Shown piece by piece: positions 1 through 8,165 of a DNA stretch of 42,228 bases. Origin of the DNA: Bacteroidota bacterium (GTDB taxonomy: Bacteria > Bacteroidota > Bacteroidia > Chitinophagales > Chitinophagaceae); contig JANXRX010000121.1 in NCBI GenBank assembly GCA_025352905.1, positions 1-42,228 of the forward strand, in the 5' to 3' direction. Positions within the stretch are counted from its first letter, which is position 1; each line of letters starts with the position of its first letter. Under the pieces are notes generated by a model. It ran no database searches. It had not been told where the DNA came from and saw only the letters and a list, made by a program, of their open reading frames with translations. Position numbers and translations under genes: made by a program.

Positions 1-515
1 CCGTCTATCAATACCAAAGTGGAAGGACGGGTTGCATAGATCACTTTTGGCGGTGCATTGTTTAAATCCTTTGATAATTTCTTTTCTTCCGTACGCATTT
101 CAAGAGAAGAAAGAACATGATCTAACGGCAGGCTGAACCCTGATGCAGGGATCTGTGTTTCGAGGGCCGTTTTAATATAATTGATCCGGTTATCATCCGT
201 ATCGGATGCCAGTTTTAAATTGGGGACCTTTACGGATATAATATTGATACGACGGGCATCCTTATCCGTTTCCACATTGGCCACTGACCAGAAAGTTCCG
301 AATACCGGTTCAGCCTGGCTGGCCGACTGTATTGAAATAGCAGACCTGAATTTGAATACATTTCCTGCGAAGGACTCAGGTTGTGGCTGGTAGATCCTGA
401 TCACCGAACCGTCTGGCGCCGTAATCATCTTTGGCCATTCTTCCTGTGCCGACAGGGCGCTCATACAAAAAAGCGTAACACACATAATACTAATACGTAG
501 ATAGAGATTTTTCAT
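1..515 (-). CDS. Secreted protein of unknown function (3' part outside window)
   Basis: The ATG is at 515 and the frame stays open to the window edge, giving the first 171 residues. The N-terminus is a signal peptide (MKNLYLR then a hydrophobic stretch, cleavage probably after LSAQ), so the product is exported. The mature start is EEWPKMITAPDGSVIRIYQP and continues as a soluble, mixed alpha/beta-looking sequence with no motif I can name; it resembles conserved secreted Bacteroidota proteins of unknown role. A good sigma-54 promoter lies 99-113 bp upstream of the start codon with a repeat pair behind it, so this gene is probably activated by an enhancer-binding regulator. It is read in the same direction as the efflux cluster but is separated from it by 277 bp, so it is probably a separate transcript. 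No function is assigned. Confidence 0.75.
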   Translation of the reverse strand, partial: MKNLYLRISIMCVTLFCMSALSAQEEWPKMITAPDGSVIRIYQPQPESFAGNVFKFRSAISIQSASQAEPVFGTFWSVANVETDKDARRINIISVKVPNLKLASDTDDNRINYIKTALETQIPASGFSLPLDHVLSSLEMRTEEKKLSKDLNNAPPKVIYATRPSTLVLID

Positions 516-613
516 AACCGGGGTTTAAACAGTACTAAATTAGAAAGACCGTTTCTTATTTTGGTTGTTTGACTTGTTAAAATGCTAAGAGTTAAATCGT
601 TAGGCCAAAAAAG

Positions 614-628
614 GCAAAAATCAAGCCA
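614..628 (-). promoter_or_regulatory. Sigma-54 (-24/-12) promoter for the gene starting at 515
   Basis: On the minus strand the sequence reads TGGCTT-GATTT-TTGC. It has the invariant GG and GC separated by exactly 10 nt, against the consensus TGGCAC-N5-TTGC. The predicted transcription start is near 602, leaving an 87-nt leader to the ATG at 515. Direct repeats lie at the usual upstream distance for an activator. The promoter call is inferred from sequence only. Confidence 0.6.
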
Positions 629-661
629 TTATTAACAATGCATTTGTTAATTAAAACCAAG

Positions 662-693
662 TGTCGGTGAACAATCTTCGTTTTGTCGGTGAA
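662..693 (-). promoter_or_regulatory. Two direct repeats, 22 bp apart, possible activator sites
   Basis: TGTCGGTGAA occurs at 662-671 and again at 684-693 (plus-strand reading), exactly 22 bp apart, about two helical turns. The second copy extends into a near-palindrome, TGTCGGT-N5-ACCGA. Centres are about 65 and 87 bp upstream of the start predicted from the sigma-54 promoter at 614-628, which fits binding of an NtrC-type activator on one face of the helix. The rest of the 516-792 gap holds an AT-rich palindrome (724-738) and two abutting 8-nt GTCATTGG units (746-761) just past the end of the TolC-like gene. Confidence 0.45.
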
Positions 694-792
694 AAACCGA
701 TGTTGGGCATGAAAGAGAGGACATTAATATAATATTAACGAAGAAGTCATTGGGTCATTGGTCATTAAAATAGTAGCTGTAAATCCTGAAAT

Positions 793-2217
793 CTACCAGA
801 GCTGTTTACCCTGGTAAAAATCCAGCACTTTTGAGCGAAGGAGATAATCGTATTTGGCCGCTACAAAATTGGCATTGGTACGGTCAACATTATTCTTGGC
901 CAGCAGGTATTCAACGGATGAGTTCACGCCGGCATTAAAACGAACTTCGGCGGCTTTAAAGGACAAAGTAAAATCGGCAAGCTGGCGCGCGAGGGTCTGG
1001 TATCTTTCAAACGCGGAATTCATATTTACATAAGATTGATCGATGGCCTGCCGCAATTGTGTTTTGGCGCTTTGTTCTTCAAAACCGGTACGTTTCTCTG
1101 CTATTTTCGCAAGGTTCACATTGTTACGGGCACGTAAACCGTTAAGGATCGGGATCTGCAGGCCAATGCTCAGAGAGGAATTAAAATTATTGGATAACTG
1201 GTCGCCATACGTGATCCGCTGGCTCAGGTAATTACTTTGCGGAGAGAATACGGAGAATTTATTGCCACCCACTGTAACATAATTGGTAGTAGGCACATCT
1301 AACGTATTGATCAATTCCAAACGGTTGGCCACGCTGGAATAATTAGAACCCAGCCCGCCATTAAAACTAAGCGTTGGCAATAACTGCCCCCTGGCGGCAA
1401 GCAGCCTTTTCTCCGCACTTTTTCTCCGCAGGTCCGCTGCCTTTATCAAGGCTAATTGTTGTGATGCCGCCTGGTAGATATTATCGGGTGTGCCATCATA
1501 CAATACAGGAGCCTGCTGCTCAGTTATATTTTCTAATTGAATGGCGGTGTTATACGGGGTATTCATTAACTGTGCGAGGCTGAGCTTCGTATTTTCAAGT
1601 GTATTCTTTACCGTTAGTACGTTCAGCTCATCACCGGATAACTGAGCTTTCAGATCGTACAGTACAGAAGGGGTGATGGCGCCTTCGGCATTCAGCACAT
1701 TTAAGCGCTCTACCTGGCTGCGGCTAACCTCCACCTGTTTTTTGGCGATGGTTAATTGTTCCTGGTTGCTGAGGATCTGCAGGTAAGCCAAGATCACGTT
1801 AATGGTCAGGTTTTCTTTTGCCTGCTGCCAGTCTAACTGACTGGCCTCGTAATTCAGTTCATTCTGTTTGATATTATTCCGGATAGCGGATCCGTTCCAG
1901 ATAACCACGCTCGTATTGATGCCGTAACTGGCAAAATTGATCTGCTGATCGGCATAACTGTTGGTATAAGGGTCGATGCTGCGTCCCTGGTTGATACCGT
2001 GATTAATATTACCTGATATAAAAGGGAGTTGGTTACCCTTTGCCAGTTTATATGAGATATTATCGTTCTCGGCCTGGTAACCGGCCTCACGCACAGTCAG
2101 GTTATTGTTGATCGCTGTTTCCACGCACTGTTTCAGGCTAAGCTGCTGGGCCGCCGTGAGCTCAGTTTTCAATAACAGGAGGCTCACACATACAATACTT
2201 ACTACCGTTTTTTTCAT
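793..2217 (-). CDS. TolC-like outer-membrane efflux channel
   Basis: A 474-residue protein with a signal peptide (MKKTVVSIV..., probable cleavage near TAAQQ) followed by the OEP/TolC repeat pattern: LSLKQCVETAINNN at the mature start, long alpha-helical stretches rich in Q, N and A (about residues 120-280), and a second helical repeat near 380-460 ending in VEYLLAKNNVDRTNANFVAA. Length and layout match the TolC family, in which a trimer forms an outer-membrane barrel and a periplasmic tunnel. It is the last gene of the efflux cluster, 23 bp after the second ATPase, and would be the exit duct for substrates handled by the adaptor at 23851-25107 and the MacB-like permeases. No clear terminator hairpin with a T-tract was seen after its TAG stop. 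Confidence 0.9.
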   Translation of the reverse strand: MKKTVVSIVCVSLLLLKTELTAAQQLSLKQCVETAINNNLTVREAGYQAENDNISYKLAKGNQLPFISGNINHGINQGRSIDPYTNSYADQQINFASYGINTSVVIWNGSAIRNNIKQNELNYEASQLDWQQAKENLTINVILAYLQILSNQEQLTIAKKQVEVSRSQVERLNVLNAEGAITPSVLYDLKAQLSGDELNVLTVKNTLENTKLSLAQLMNTPYNTAIQLENITEQQAPVLYDGTPDNIYQAASQQLALIKAADLRRKSAEKRLLAARGQLLPTLSFNGGLGSNYSSVANRLELINTLDVPTTNYVTVGGNKFSVFSPQSNYLSQRITYGDQLSNNFNSSLSIGLQIPILNGLRARNNVNLAKIAEKRTGFEEQSAKTQLRQAIDQSYVNMNSAFERYQTLARQLADFTLSFKAAEVRFNAGVNSSVEYLLAKNNVDRTNANFVAAKYDYLLRSKVLDFYQGKQLW

Positions 2218-2240
2218 ATACTTAATTTAACAACGCTTCT

Positions 2241-2909
2241 TTATTTTTTTTCGATCCTTCCGTCTAATAATTCGATGATCCTTTTGCCATAGGCGGCATT
2301 TTTTTCTGAATGGGTAACCTGGATAATGGTAACGCCGTCTTCTTCATTGATCTGTTTGAATAACTGCATAATCTCTTCACCCTGTTTTGAATTAAGGTTA
2401 CCGGTAGGTTCATCGGCCAGTAACAGTTTCGGTTTGGCTACCAGTGCCCGTGCAATACCCACGAGTTGCTGCTGACCGCCGGATAACTGAGCAGGGAAGA
2501 GATCCTTTTTCCCAACGATCTGGAAGCGGTCGAGCATATCCGCAACGATGGCCTGCCGCTCAGCAGATTTTATATTCTGGTATAATAAAGGGGTTTCAAT
2601 ATTCTCATACACCGTGAGTTCATCTATCAGGTGATATGCCTGGAACACGAAACCGATATTCTCTTTATAGAGTTGCGACCGCTGTTTTTCTTTGATATTA
2701 AATACATCCTGTCCCAGGAACCGGTAACTGCCTTCCGATGGCCCGTCGAGCATACCGATAATATTGAGCAAAGTGGATTTCCCCGACCCGGATGGGCCCA
2801 TGATGGAAATGAAAGCGCCTTCTTCAACAGTAAGGTTAATGTCTTTCAACAAAAACACACGGTTGTTCCCGTTATTGTGCCATTTATAGATTTTCTGCAG
2901 CTCAATCAT
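2241..2909 (-). CDS. ABC transporter ATPase, LolD/MacB type (second, diverged copy)
   Basis: A 222-residue cytoplasmic ATPase with Walker A GPSGSGKST (38-46), Q-loop Q90, signature LSGGQ (142-146), Walker B LLLADE with catalytic E167, and H-loop H200. I place the start at ATG 2909; the frame extends to a TTG at 2936, but the 2909 start lines up residue for residue with the other ATPase (23116-23793). Unlike that copy it reads LSGGQQQL where the family normally has LSGGQQQR, and NLN instead of NLD in the D-loop, so its catalytic cycle may be asymmetric. It lies 136 bp after permease A and 23 bp before the TolC-like gene. It would power one or more of the eight permeases, as a homodimer or paired with the other ATPase. 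Confidence 0.92.
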   Translation of the reverse strand: MIELQKIYKWHNNGNNRVFLLKDINLTVEEGAFISIMGPSGSGKSTLLNIIGMLDGPSEGSYRFLGQDVFNIKEKQRSQLYKENIGFVFQAYHLIDELTVYENIETPLLYQNIKSAERQAIVADMLDRFQIVGKKDLFPAQLSGGQQQLVGIARALVAKPKLLLADEPTGNLNSKQGEEIMQLFKQINEEDGVTIIQVTHSEKNAAYGKRIIELLDGRIEKK

Positions 2910-3045
2910 TTCAGTTGGTTTTAAACCGGTTAACAATTATCCAAAACATATGCCATTCGTATAACTTGTTTATTTACAGTTAGTTAGAATGATTATTTTT
3001 TCTGCCCTGTTCGTTAGCGTACAGCAACTGTGCGTTTTCGGACAC

Positions 3046-5490
3046 TCATTCCGTTCTCAAACTCTTCACAGGGTTCGCCTTCGCTGCTTTGATCGCCTGC
3101 AGGCAAACCGTTAGCAAAGCTATGCACATAGCCAGTATTCCGGCGGTTAGCAGCATCCATACATTAATATTGATACGGTAGGCAAAATTAGCGAGCCATT
3201 TATTCATCAGTATCCAGGCCGTAGGTGTGGCAATAGCAATGGAGATGCTTACCAGGAACACGAATTCTTTGGATAAAAGAGCTACGATGTCCTTTATATT
3301 GGCGCCAAGTACTTTACGGATGCCGATCTCCTTGATGCGTCTTTCCGCGGAAAAAGCGGTCAGGCCGAAAAGTCCCATAGCGGATATCAATACTGCGATG
3401 ACGGAGAATACGAGTACCAGGTAGGATGTTTTTCTATCTGCCCGGTATAACTTATCGAATGCTTCATCGAGGAAATTGTATTCGAAAGGGTTGGTGGGGA
3501 ATAATGTTTTCCATTTGGCTTTCACCACCCGCAACGCATTTTCTGATTGGCCCGGCTGGATCTGGATATACATATTCTGCCGCCAGTAGGGGCGATTGAA
3601 CATGACGAGCGGGCCAATCTTATCATGCATGCTCTGGAAATTAAAGTCTTTCGCTACGCCGATGATTGTTCCGGTATCGCTTTCATGTATAAAGCGCTGA
3701 CCGATCACGGGCTGGTGTATATTCAATTCCGAAACCGCAGTTTCGTTGAGCACAAAAACTTTTTCATCTCCTTTATCATGATCCCTGAACCAACGACCTT
3801 CCTTCAATTCAAGGTGAAACATTTTAGGAAAATCAGCGTCTACTGAAAGGCCGGAGATGGACGGATCATAGTTTTCCGGTTTGCCGTTCCAGTCATACCC
3901 GCCCGAACTCTGTGTATGCGTATCAATGATATCTGTTTGCGCAATAGATACGGATGCAATGCTGCTTTCTTTCTGTAGGTCTGTCTTTAGATTTTCCAGG
4001 AATGAATTCTCCATTGATCTTACTACGAACATTTGTTCTCCGCGAGCGGGTAGTTTCCTGAATGCGTCTAAGGGCACCCTGATATTGAATACCTGGGCCT
4101 TGTTATAACCGTTGTTTGCTCTTTGTATATATCGCATTTGCTGAAAGATCACGATGGTGCCGGTGATCAGGATCGCTGATATACAAAACTGGGTAACTAC
4201 CAGGCTCTTACGGAAATACACATCTTTTACTTTCAGGATGGTGATACCGCGAAAAACACTTAGTGGTTGAAAAGAGGATAGTAGTAAAGCGGGATAAATC
4301 CCATTCATTAATGTAGTGAATACAAGGGTGCCGAGCAAGATCTGCCATAGTTGAACACTAGATAATGAAAGCGTGATATGGGTATCCATCAGCACATTAA
4401 AGAAGGGGAGGCTTACCTGTACCAATAGGAGCGCGAGTGCCAGTGAGCCTGCGCTAATCATACATGATTCAATAATGAACTGGCGGAACAATTGCCATTT
4501 AGCTGCACCGGCGATCTTCCGGATACTCACTTCTTTCGCCCGCATGCTTGCTCTTGCCGTTGTGAGGTTCACATAGTTGATACAGGCAGTTAACAGTATC
4601 AAAATGGCGAGTATGGAAAAAATGGTTACTGTTTTTTTGTCTATATGCCTGATCGCTGATTGTTGCAGCTCCGTTTCAAAATGCATTCCGGATAAGGGAG
4701 TCAATTTTGACCAGGTTTCTTTAGATCTTTTGCTAAAACTTTTCAGATTATCCTGGTAAAGGGCGGTTAATTTTTGCTCAACCATAGCCTGGTTGGCATC
4801 TTTTCTTAATTTCAGGAAAGTCATAACAGAAGATACTCCCCAATAATTCATTTCACGAACATTTTGCGCCGTTGCATAATATGTGCTTATTGGTAGCAGT
4901 ATATCATATTGAAAACTTGAATTAGCAGGATTGTCTTTTAGTATGGCCCGAACAGTGAATTGCGTACTGTCTATCTGTATCAGTTGTCCTACAGCATTCT
5001 TATTCCCAAAATATTTCTTTGCTTTTGTTTCAGTAAGGGCAATACTATTAGGGACTTGCGAAAATACCTGCAGGTTGCCGGTTACCACTTCGTAATGAAA
5101 CAGGTTGAACCAGTTGCTATCTACCTGCGCGCAGCTTTGCTCTTTAAACAATTCTCCATTCACTTGAAAAACGAAGGCATTCCGGGACCGGTCCATAAGC
5201 CGTGCCGTGCCCTCTATTTCGGGCAGTTTTTTTTGTGCTTCGGAAGCAAACACATATGGGGTGGTTTCATTTATCCAGGTATTGCCATCGCCACTGCTTA
5301 CCTGGGTATATTTAGTAATACGATAGATACGGGCAGCATCCGCATGATAGCTATCATAGCTGATCTCATTCTGTACCCATAACATAATCAATACAGCCGC
5401 CGCCATGCCAACGGATAGCCCGGTGAGGTTAATGATAGTTATGGAGCGGTTTTTCCATAATGCGCGCCATGTCGAGAATAAGTTATGCAT
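3046..5490 (-). CDS. MacB/FtsX-family ABC permease, double-length (permease A)
   Basis: An 814-residue inner-membrane protein made of two fused MacB-like units. Unit one has TM1 (about 18-38), a MacB_PCD periplasmic domain (about 40-285) and an FtsX domain with TM2-4 (about 287-400); unit two has TM5 (about 427-450), a second periplasmic domain (to about 685) and TM6-8 (about 688-795). The cytoplasmic coupling motif follows the last periplasmic domain of each unit: RAKEVSIRKIAGA and RIKEIGIRKVLGA. The tail is ANPVKSLRTE. The frame opens at 5511, but the ATG at 5490 (MHNLFSTWRALWKNR) matches the N-termini of the paralogs. Its second periplasmic domain contains GGYDWNGKP, a signature shared with permeases D and H only. 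It is the last permease in transcription order. Substrate unknown. Confidence 0.9.
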   Translation of the reverse strand: MHNLFSTWRALWKNRSITIINLTGLSVGMAAAVLIMLWVQNEISYDSYHADAARIYRITKYTQVSSGDGNTWINETTPYVFASEAQKKLPEIEGTARLMDRSRNAFVFQVNGELFKEQSCAQVDSNWFNLFHYEVVTGNLQVFSQVPNSIALTETKAKKYFGNKNAVGQLIQIDSTQFTVRAILKDNPANSSFQYDILLPISTYYATAQNVREMNYWGVSSVMTFLKLRKDANQAMVEQKLTALYQDNLKSFSKRSKETWSKLTPLSGMHFETELQQSAIRHIDKKTVTIFSILAILILLTACINYVNLTTARASMRAKEVSIRKIAGAAKWQLFRQFIIESCMISAGSLALALLLVQVSLPFFNVLMDTHITLSLSSVQLWQILLGTLVFTTLMNGIYPALLLSSFQPLSVFRGITILKVKDVYFRKSLVVTQFCISAILITGTIVIFQQMRYIQRANNGYNKAQVFNIRVPLDAFRKLPARGEQMFVVRSMENSFLENLKTDLQKESSIASVSIAQTDIIDTHTQSSGGYDWNGKPENYDPSISGLSVDADFPKMFHLELKEGRWFRDHDKGDEKVFVLNETAVSELNIHQPVIGQRFIHESDTGTIIGVAKDFNFQSMHDKIGPLVMFNRPYWRQNMYIQIQPGQSENALRVVKAKWKTLFPTNPFEYNFLDEAFDKLYRADRKTSYLVLVFSVIAVLISAMGLFGLTAFSAERRIKEIGIRKVLGANIKDIVALLSKEFVFLVSISIAIATPTAWILMNKWLANFAYRININVWMLLTAGILAMCIALLTVCLQAIKAAKANPVKSLRTE

Positions 5491-5541
5491 AGGACTTAGT
5501 TTGTGGGTCATGGTTCATAGGTTACGCTGCTTTGCCATGAA

Positions 5542-7995
5542 CTACTCCGTACGTAAACTTTTTACCGGGTTTGCTGATGCTGCTTTGATCGTTTGAAAGC
5601 ATATAGTTAGTAATGCGATCAATATGGTTAACAGGCCCGCACCGGCGAACAGCCAGGCACTGATGGGTGTTCTGTAAGCGAAATTATCCAGCCATTTATG
5701 CATGGCCCACCAGGCAATGGGTGTTGCTATCAGGAAGGCAATCACCACCAGTAGCAGGAAATCCTTTGTAAGAATGGACACGATATCCGATACCGATGCG
5801 CCCAGCACTTTTCTTACGCCTATTTCTTTTGTTCGCTGGTTAGTGGTGTACATTACCAGCCCGAGTAAACCAAGGCAACTGATTAAGATCGTAAGACCGG
5901 TTGCCCATCTTAATAAACTGGATATATGCTGTTCGGATTCATAATACCTGGCGATTGTTTCATCGAGGAATTTATATTCAAAATCTTCCGTAGGATATAC
6001 CTGTTTCCAGGATCTTTCTATTTTGGCAAGCGCTGTTTTCCAGTTGCTGCCATCGGCTGTTTTGGGCTGTAAAGTGATGGAGAATGTACGTAATATTTTG
6101 CCCCAGTTTCCTATAGCGAGGGGCTTAATTTTTTCGTGCAATGATTTTTGATGAAAATCTGCCAATACGCCTGAAACAGCCACCTGCTTACCGCTCCATT
6201 CCACATATTTACCTATGGCTTCCTGTGGATGGGTAAAACCGAGAAGGCGGGCGTAGGTCTCATTAATGAGGAACTGGGTAACGGTATCACTGGCAGTAAA
6301 GTTTTTGCCAGCCAGGAGTTTTAACTGAAACTGACTAAGGTAAGTAGTATCGCCAAATTTCATTTCTACATCATTGGCCAGTTCTTTTTTCCCATTCTTA
6401 TACTTGATAGTGCTTGACCATGAGCCGTTTGAGGAAGGTGTTCCGTTACTCATACCCATCATGGTCACTTCAGGCAGGGACCTGATCTTCTCTGCCAGTA
6501 CGATTTTATGAGATCTTGCCGTGTCCCTATAATTGGTTGAGAAATAAACGATGGCATCCTTTCGAAAACCAAGATCCTTATTCAGCGTATAATGTATCTG
6601 TTGCCCAACCACAAGCGTTGCCAATATAAAAAACTGTGCAATGGTAAATTGCGAAACAGTAAGGCTTTTCCTGATCCATACTTTGCTTGATTTTCCCGGT
6701 GTAAAATTATTTTGGCTCTTTAAAACGTTTACAGGCCGGAAACCTGATAACACCATGGCAGGATAGAAGCCTGCAAGGAAACTTACTACCACCAGCAGTG
6801 CAACAAGGAAAGCCATCATTGCCGGCTGTTTCAAGAGGTTAAAATGTAGTTCGGGCGGAATAAAGTCACTAAATACTTTTAATAACAGGGGCGTAAGTAC
6901 AATAGATAAAATGGTAGCGATCAGGGTAATAAAAAAAGTTTCACTTAAGAACTGCAAGACCAGCTGTTGTTTGGAACTGCCCATTGTCTTGCGGATCCCG
7001 ATTTCCTTGGCGCGTTGTGAACCTTGTGCAGTGGTCAGGTTCACGAAATTGATACATCCCAGTAGTAATAAGAAAGCCGCTACTGCTAAAAGGCCATACA
7101 GTGTGGGTTTGTGTGCTGTCCGCTGATCAAAATTGCCATAGTCGGCATTAAAATGCAGGTCACTAAGTGGTTGTAATTTGAATTCGAGCGTACTATTATC
7201 ATCATGTAGTTTAGCCCGGTATTTATCGTAGAAGTTATGTGCCTGTTTTTCTACATGAGCAAGAGAAGTGCCGGGGGCGATTTGAACAAATAATTGCGAG
7301 TTGCCATTGGTATTGTTCCATTCATCGATGTCCATTTTTTTTAACCCTGTTTTTTCAAGGGTTATTCTTGAAACGAATACAGTAAAATTGAAGTCGGTGT
7401 TCCCTTCCATATCTTTAACAATACCCGTCACCCTGGTTCTGACCGTATCATCAAAAATGATCTCTTTCCCGATAATATCTGACGGAGTCAATTGCGGAAA
7501 ATACAAACTGGCGCCTTTTGCGGTTAATACAACCTGGTTAGGCTCTTTTAGTGAACTGACCGGTGATCCGGCCAGCCATTGATAAGGAATCAACCTAAAA
7601 TAACCTTCATCTGCGAAAACGATGTTGTGTTGGTTCTTCAGTGTAACAGGTGCATGACCATTAAAAGGGGGTATCGTCAATTTTTCACTCTCGGTCCATA
7701 AACGGAATGGACTGATGATCTCTAATCCGGTAGCTTCTTTCCGCATAGTATTACCAAGCGGAGAGGTTACCCCTGAATTTTTATACACTTCTCCCGAAAA
7801 GCTAAAATTGGATACTATCCTGTATATCCTGTCACCATTCTTATGATGTTTATCAAAACTAAAATCATACTGCACGATCAGAAAAATGACCAGAGCTGCG
7901 CTGATCTCAATGGAAAGCCCAATGATATTAATAAACGAAAGAGCTTTGTTCCGTATAAGATTTCTGAACGCAGTTTTGAAATAATTTGTAAGCAT
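5542..7995 (-). CDS. MacB/FtsX-family ABC permease, double-length (permease B)
   Basis: An 817-residue double MacB-like permease starting MLTNYFKTAFRNLIRNK, a typical cytoplasmic N-terminal amphipathic helix before TM1. The first FtsX domain carries RAKEIGIRKTMGSS and the second RTKEIGVRKVLGAS, the segments that contact the ATPase in this family. The last ten residues are ANPVKSLRTE. The second periplasmic domain lacks the W-[NE]-G-K signature of permeases A, D and H and instead reads KYKNGKKEL there, so it falls in the larger subfamily with C, E, F and G. The spacer to permease A is 51 bp with a short GGTTCAT/ATGAACT inverted repeat. Role by family: transmits ATP-driven movement to the periplasm for MacB-type efflux or lipoprotein release; the specific cargo cannot be read from sequence. 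Confidence 0.9.
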   Translation of the reverse strand: MLTNYFKTAFRNLIRNKALSFINIIGLSIEISAALVIFLIVQYDFSFDKHHKNGDRIYRIVSNFSFSGEVYKNSGVTSPLGNTMRKEATGLEIISPFRLWTESEKLTIPPFNGHAPVTLKNQHNIVFADEGYFRLIPYQWLAGSPVSSLKEPNQVVLTAKGASLYFPQLTPSDIIGKEIIFDDTVRTRVTGIVKDMEGNTDFNFTVFVSRITLEKTGLKKMDIDEWNNTNGNSQLFVQIAPGTSLAHVEKQAHNFYDKYRAKLHDDNSTLEFKLQPLSDLHFNADYGNFDQRTAHKPTLYGLLAVAAFLLLLGCINFVNLTTAQGSQRAKEIGIRKTMGSSKQQLVLQFLSETFFITLIATILSIVLTPLLLKVFSDFIPPELHFNLLKQPAMMAFLVALLVVVSFLAGFYPAMVLSGFRPVNVLKSQNNFTPGKSSKVWIRKSLTVSQFTIAQFFILATLVVGQQIHYTLNKDLGFRKDAIVYFSTNYRDTARSHKIVLAEKIRSLPEVTMMGMSNGTPSSNGSWSSTIKYKNGKKELANDVEMKFGDTTYLSQFQLKLLAGKNFTASDTVTQFLINETYARLLGFTHPQEAIGKYVEWSGKQVAVSGVLADFHQKSLHEKIKPLAIGNWGKILRTFSITLQPKTADGSNWKTALAKIERSWKQVYPTEDFEYKFLDETIARYYESEQHISSLLRWATGLTILISCLGLLGLVMYTTNQRTKEIGVRKVLGASVSDIVSILTKDFLLLVVIAFLIATPIAWWAMHKWLDNFAYRTPISAWLFAGAGLLTILIALLTICFQTIKAASANPVKSLRTE

Positions 7996-8015
7996 GGGTT
8001 AGTTATTTAGAGAAC

Positions 8016-8159
8016 AGGGGTAAGGGGTAAGGCATGAGGCGTAAGGCGTAAGGCATAAGTGGGAAGGCATAAGTATAATTTGGGTATAAAAAATAGTGTT
8101 TACATGATTAGGTATACTTTTTGTTTTTCCTTACGCCTTATGCCTTGCGTCTTACCCCT
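8016..8159. repeat. Long inverted repeat of GTAAGGC-type 7-nt units
   Basis: Arms at 8016-8046 and 8129-8159 are 31 nt each and pair at 27 of 31 positions around an AT-rich 82-nt interior. The left side continues to about 8073 with further units of the form GTAAGGC/ATAAGTG. It fills the 170-bp spacer between permeases C and B and ends 6 bp from the stop codon of permease C. As RNA it would form a long stem between the two cistrons. The same phrase occurs in the next spacer (10657-10797). Confidence 0.8.
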
Positions 8160-8165
8160 CTCTTC

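Noticed and set aside
588..603. Alternative sigma-54-like element TGGCCT upstream of the gene at 1-515
   Set aside because: It has the GG but lacks the GC of the -12 half; the element at 614-628 has both with correct spacing.
2910..3045. Internal promoter or small gene between permease A and the second ATPase
   Set aside because: The 136-bp gap has no -24/-12 or TAnnTTTG element with a partner, no phrase repeat and no convincing short ORF.
8016..8159. Possible CRISPR array from the repeated GTAAGGC units
   Set aside because: Units are 7 nt and abutting, there are no spacers of constant length and no cas genes nearby; it is an inverted repeat of short phrases.
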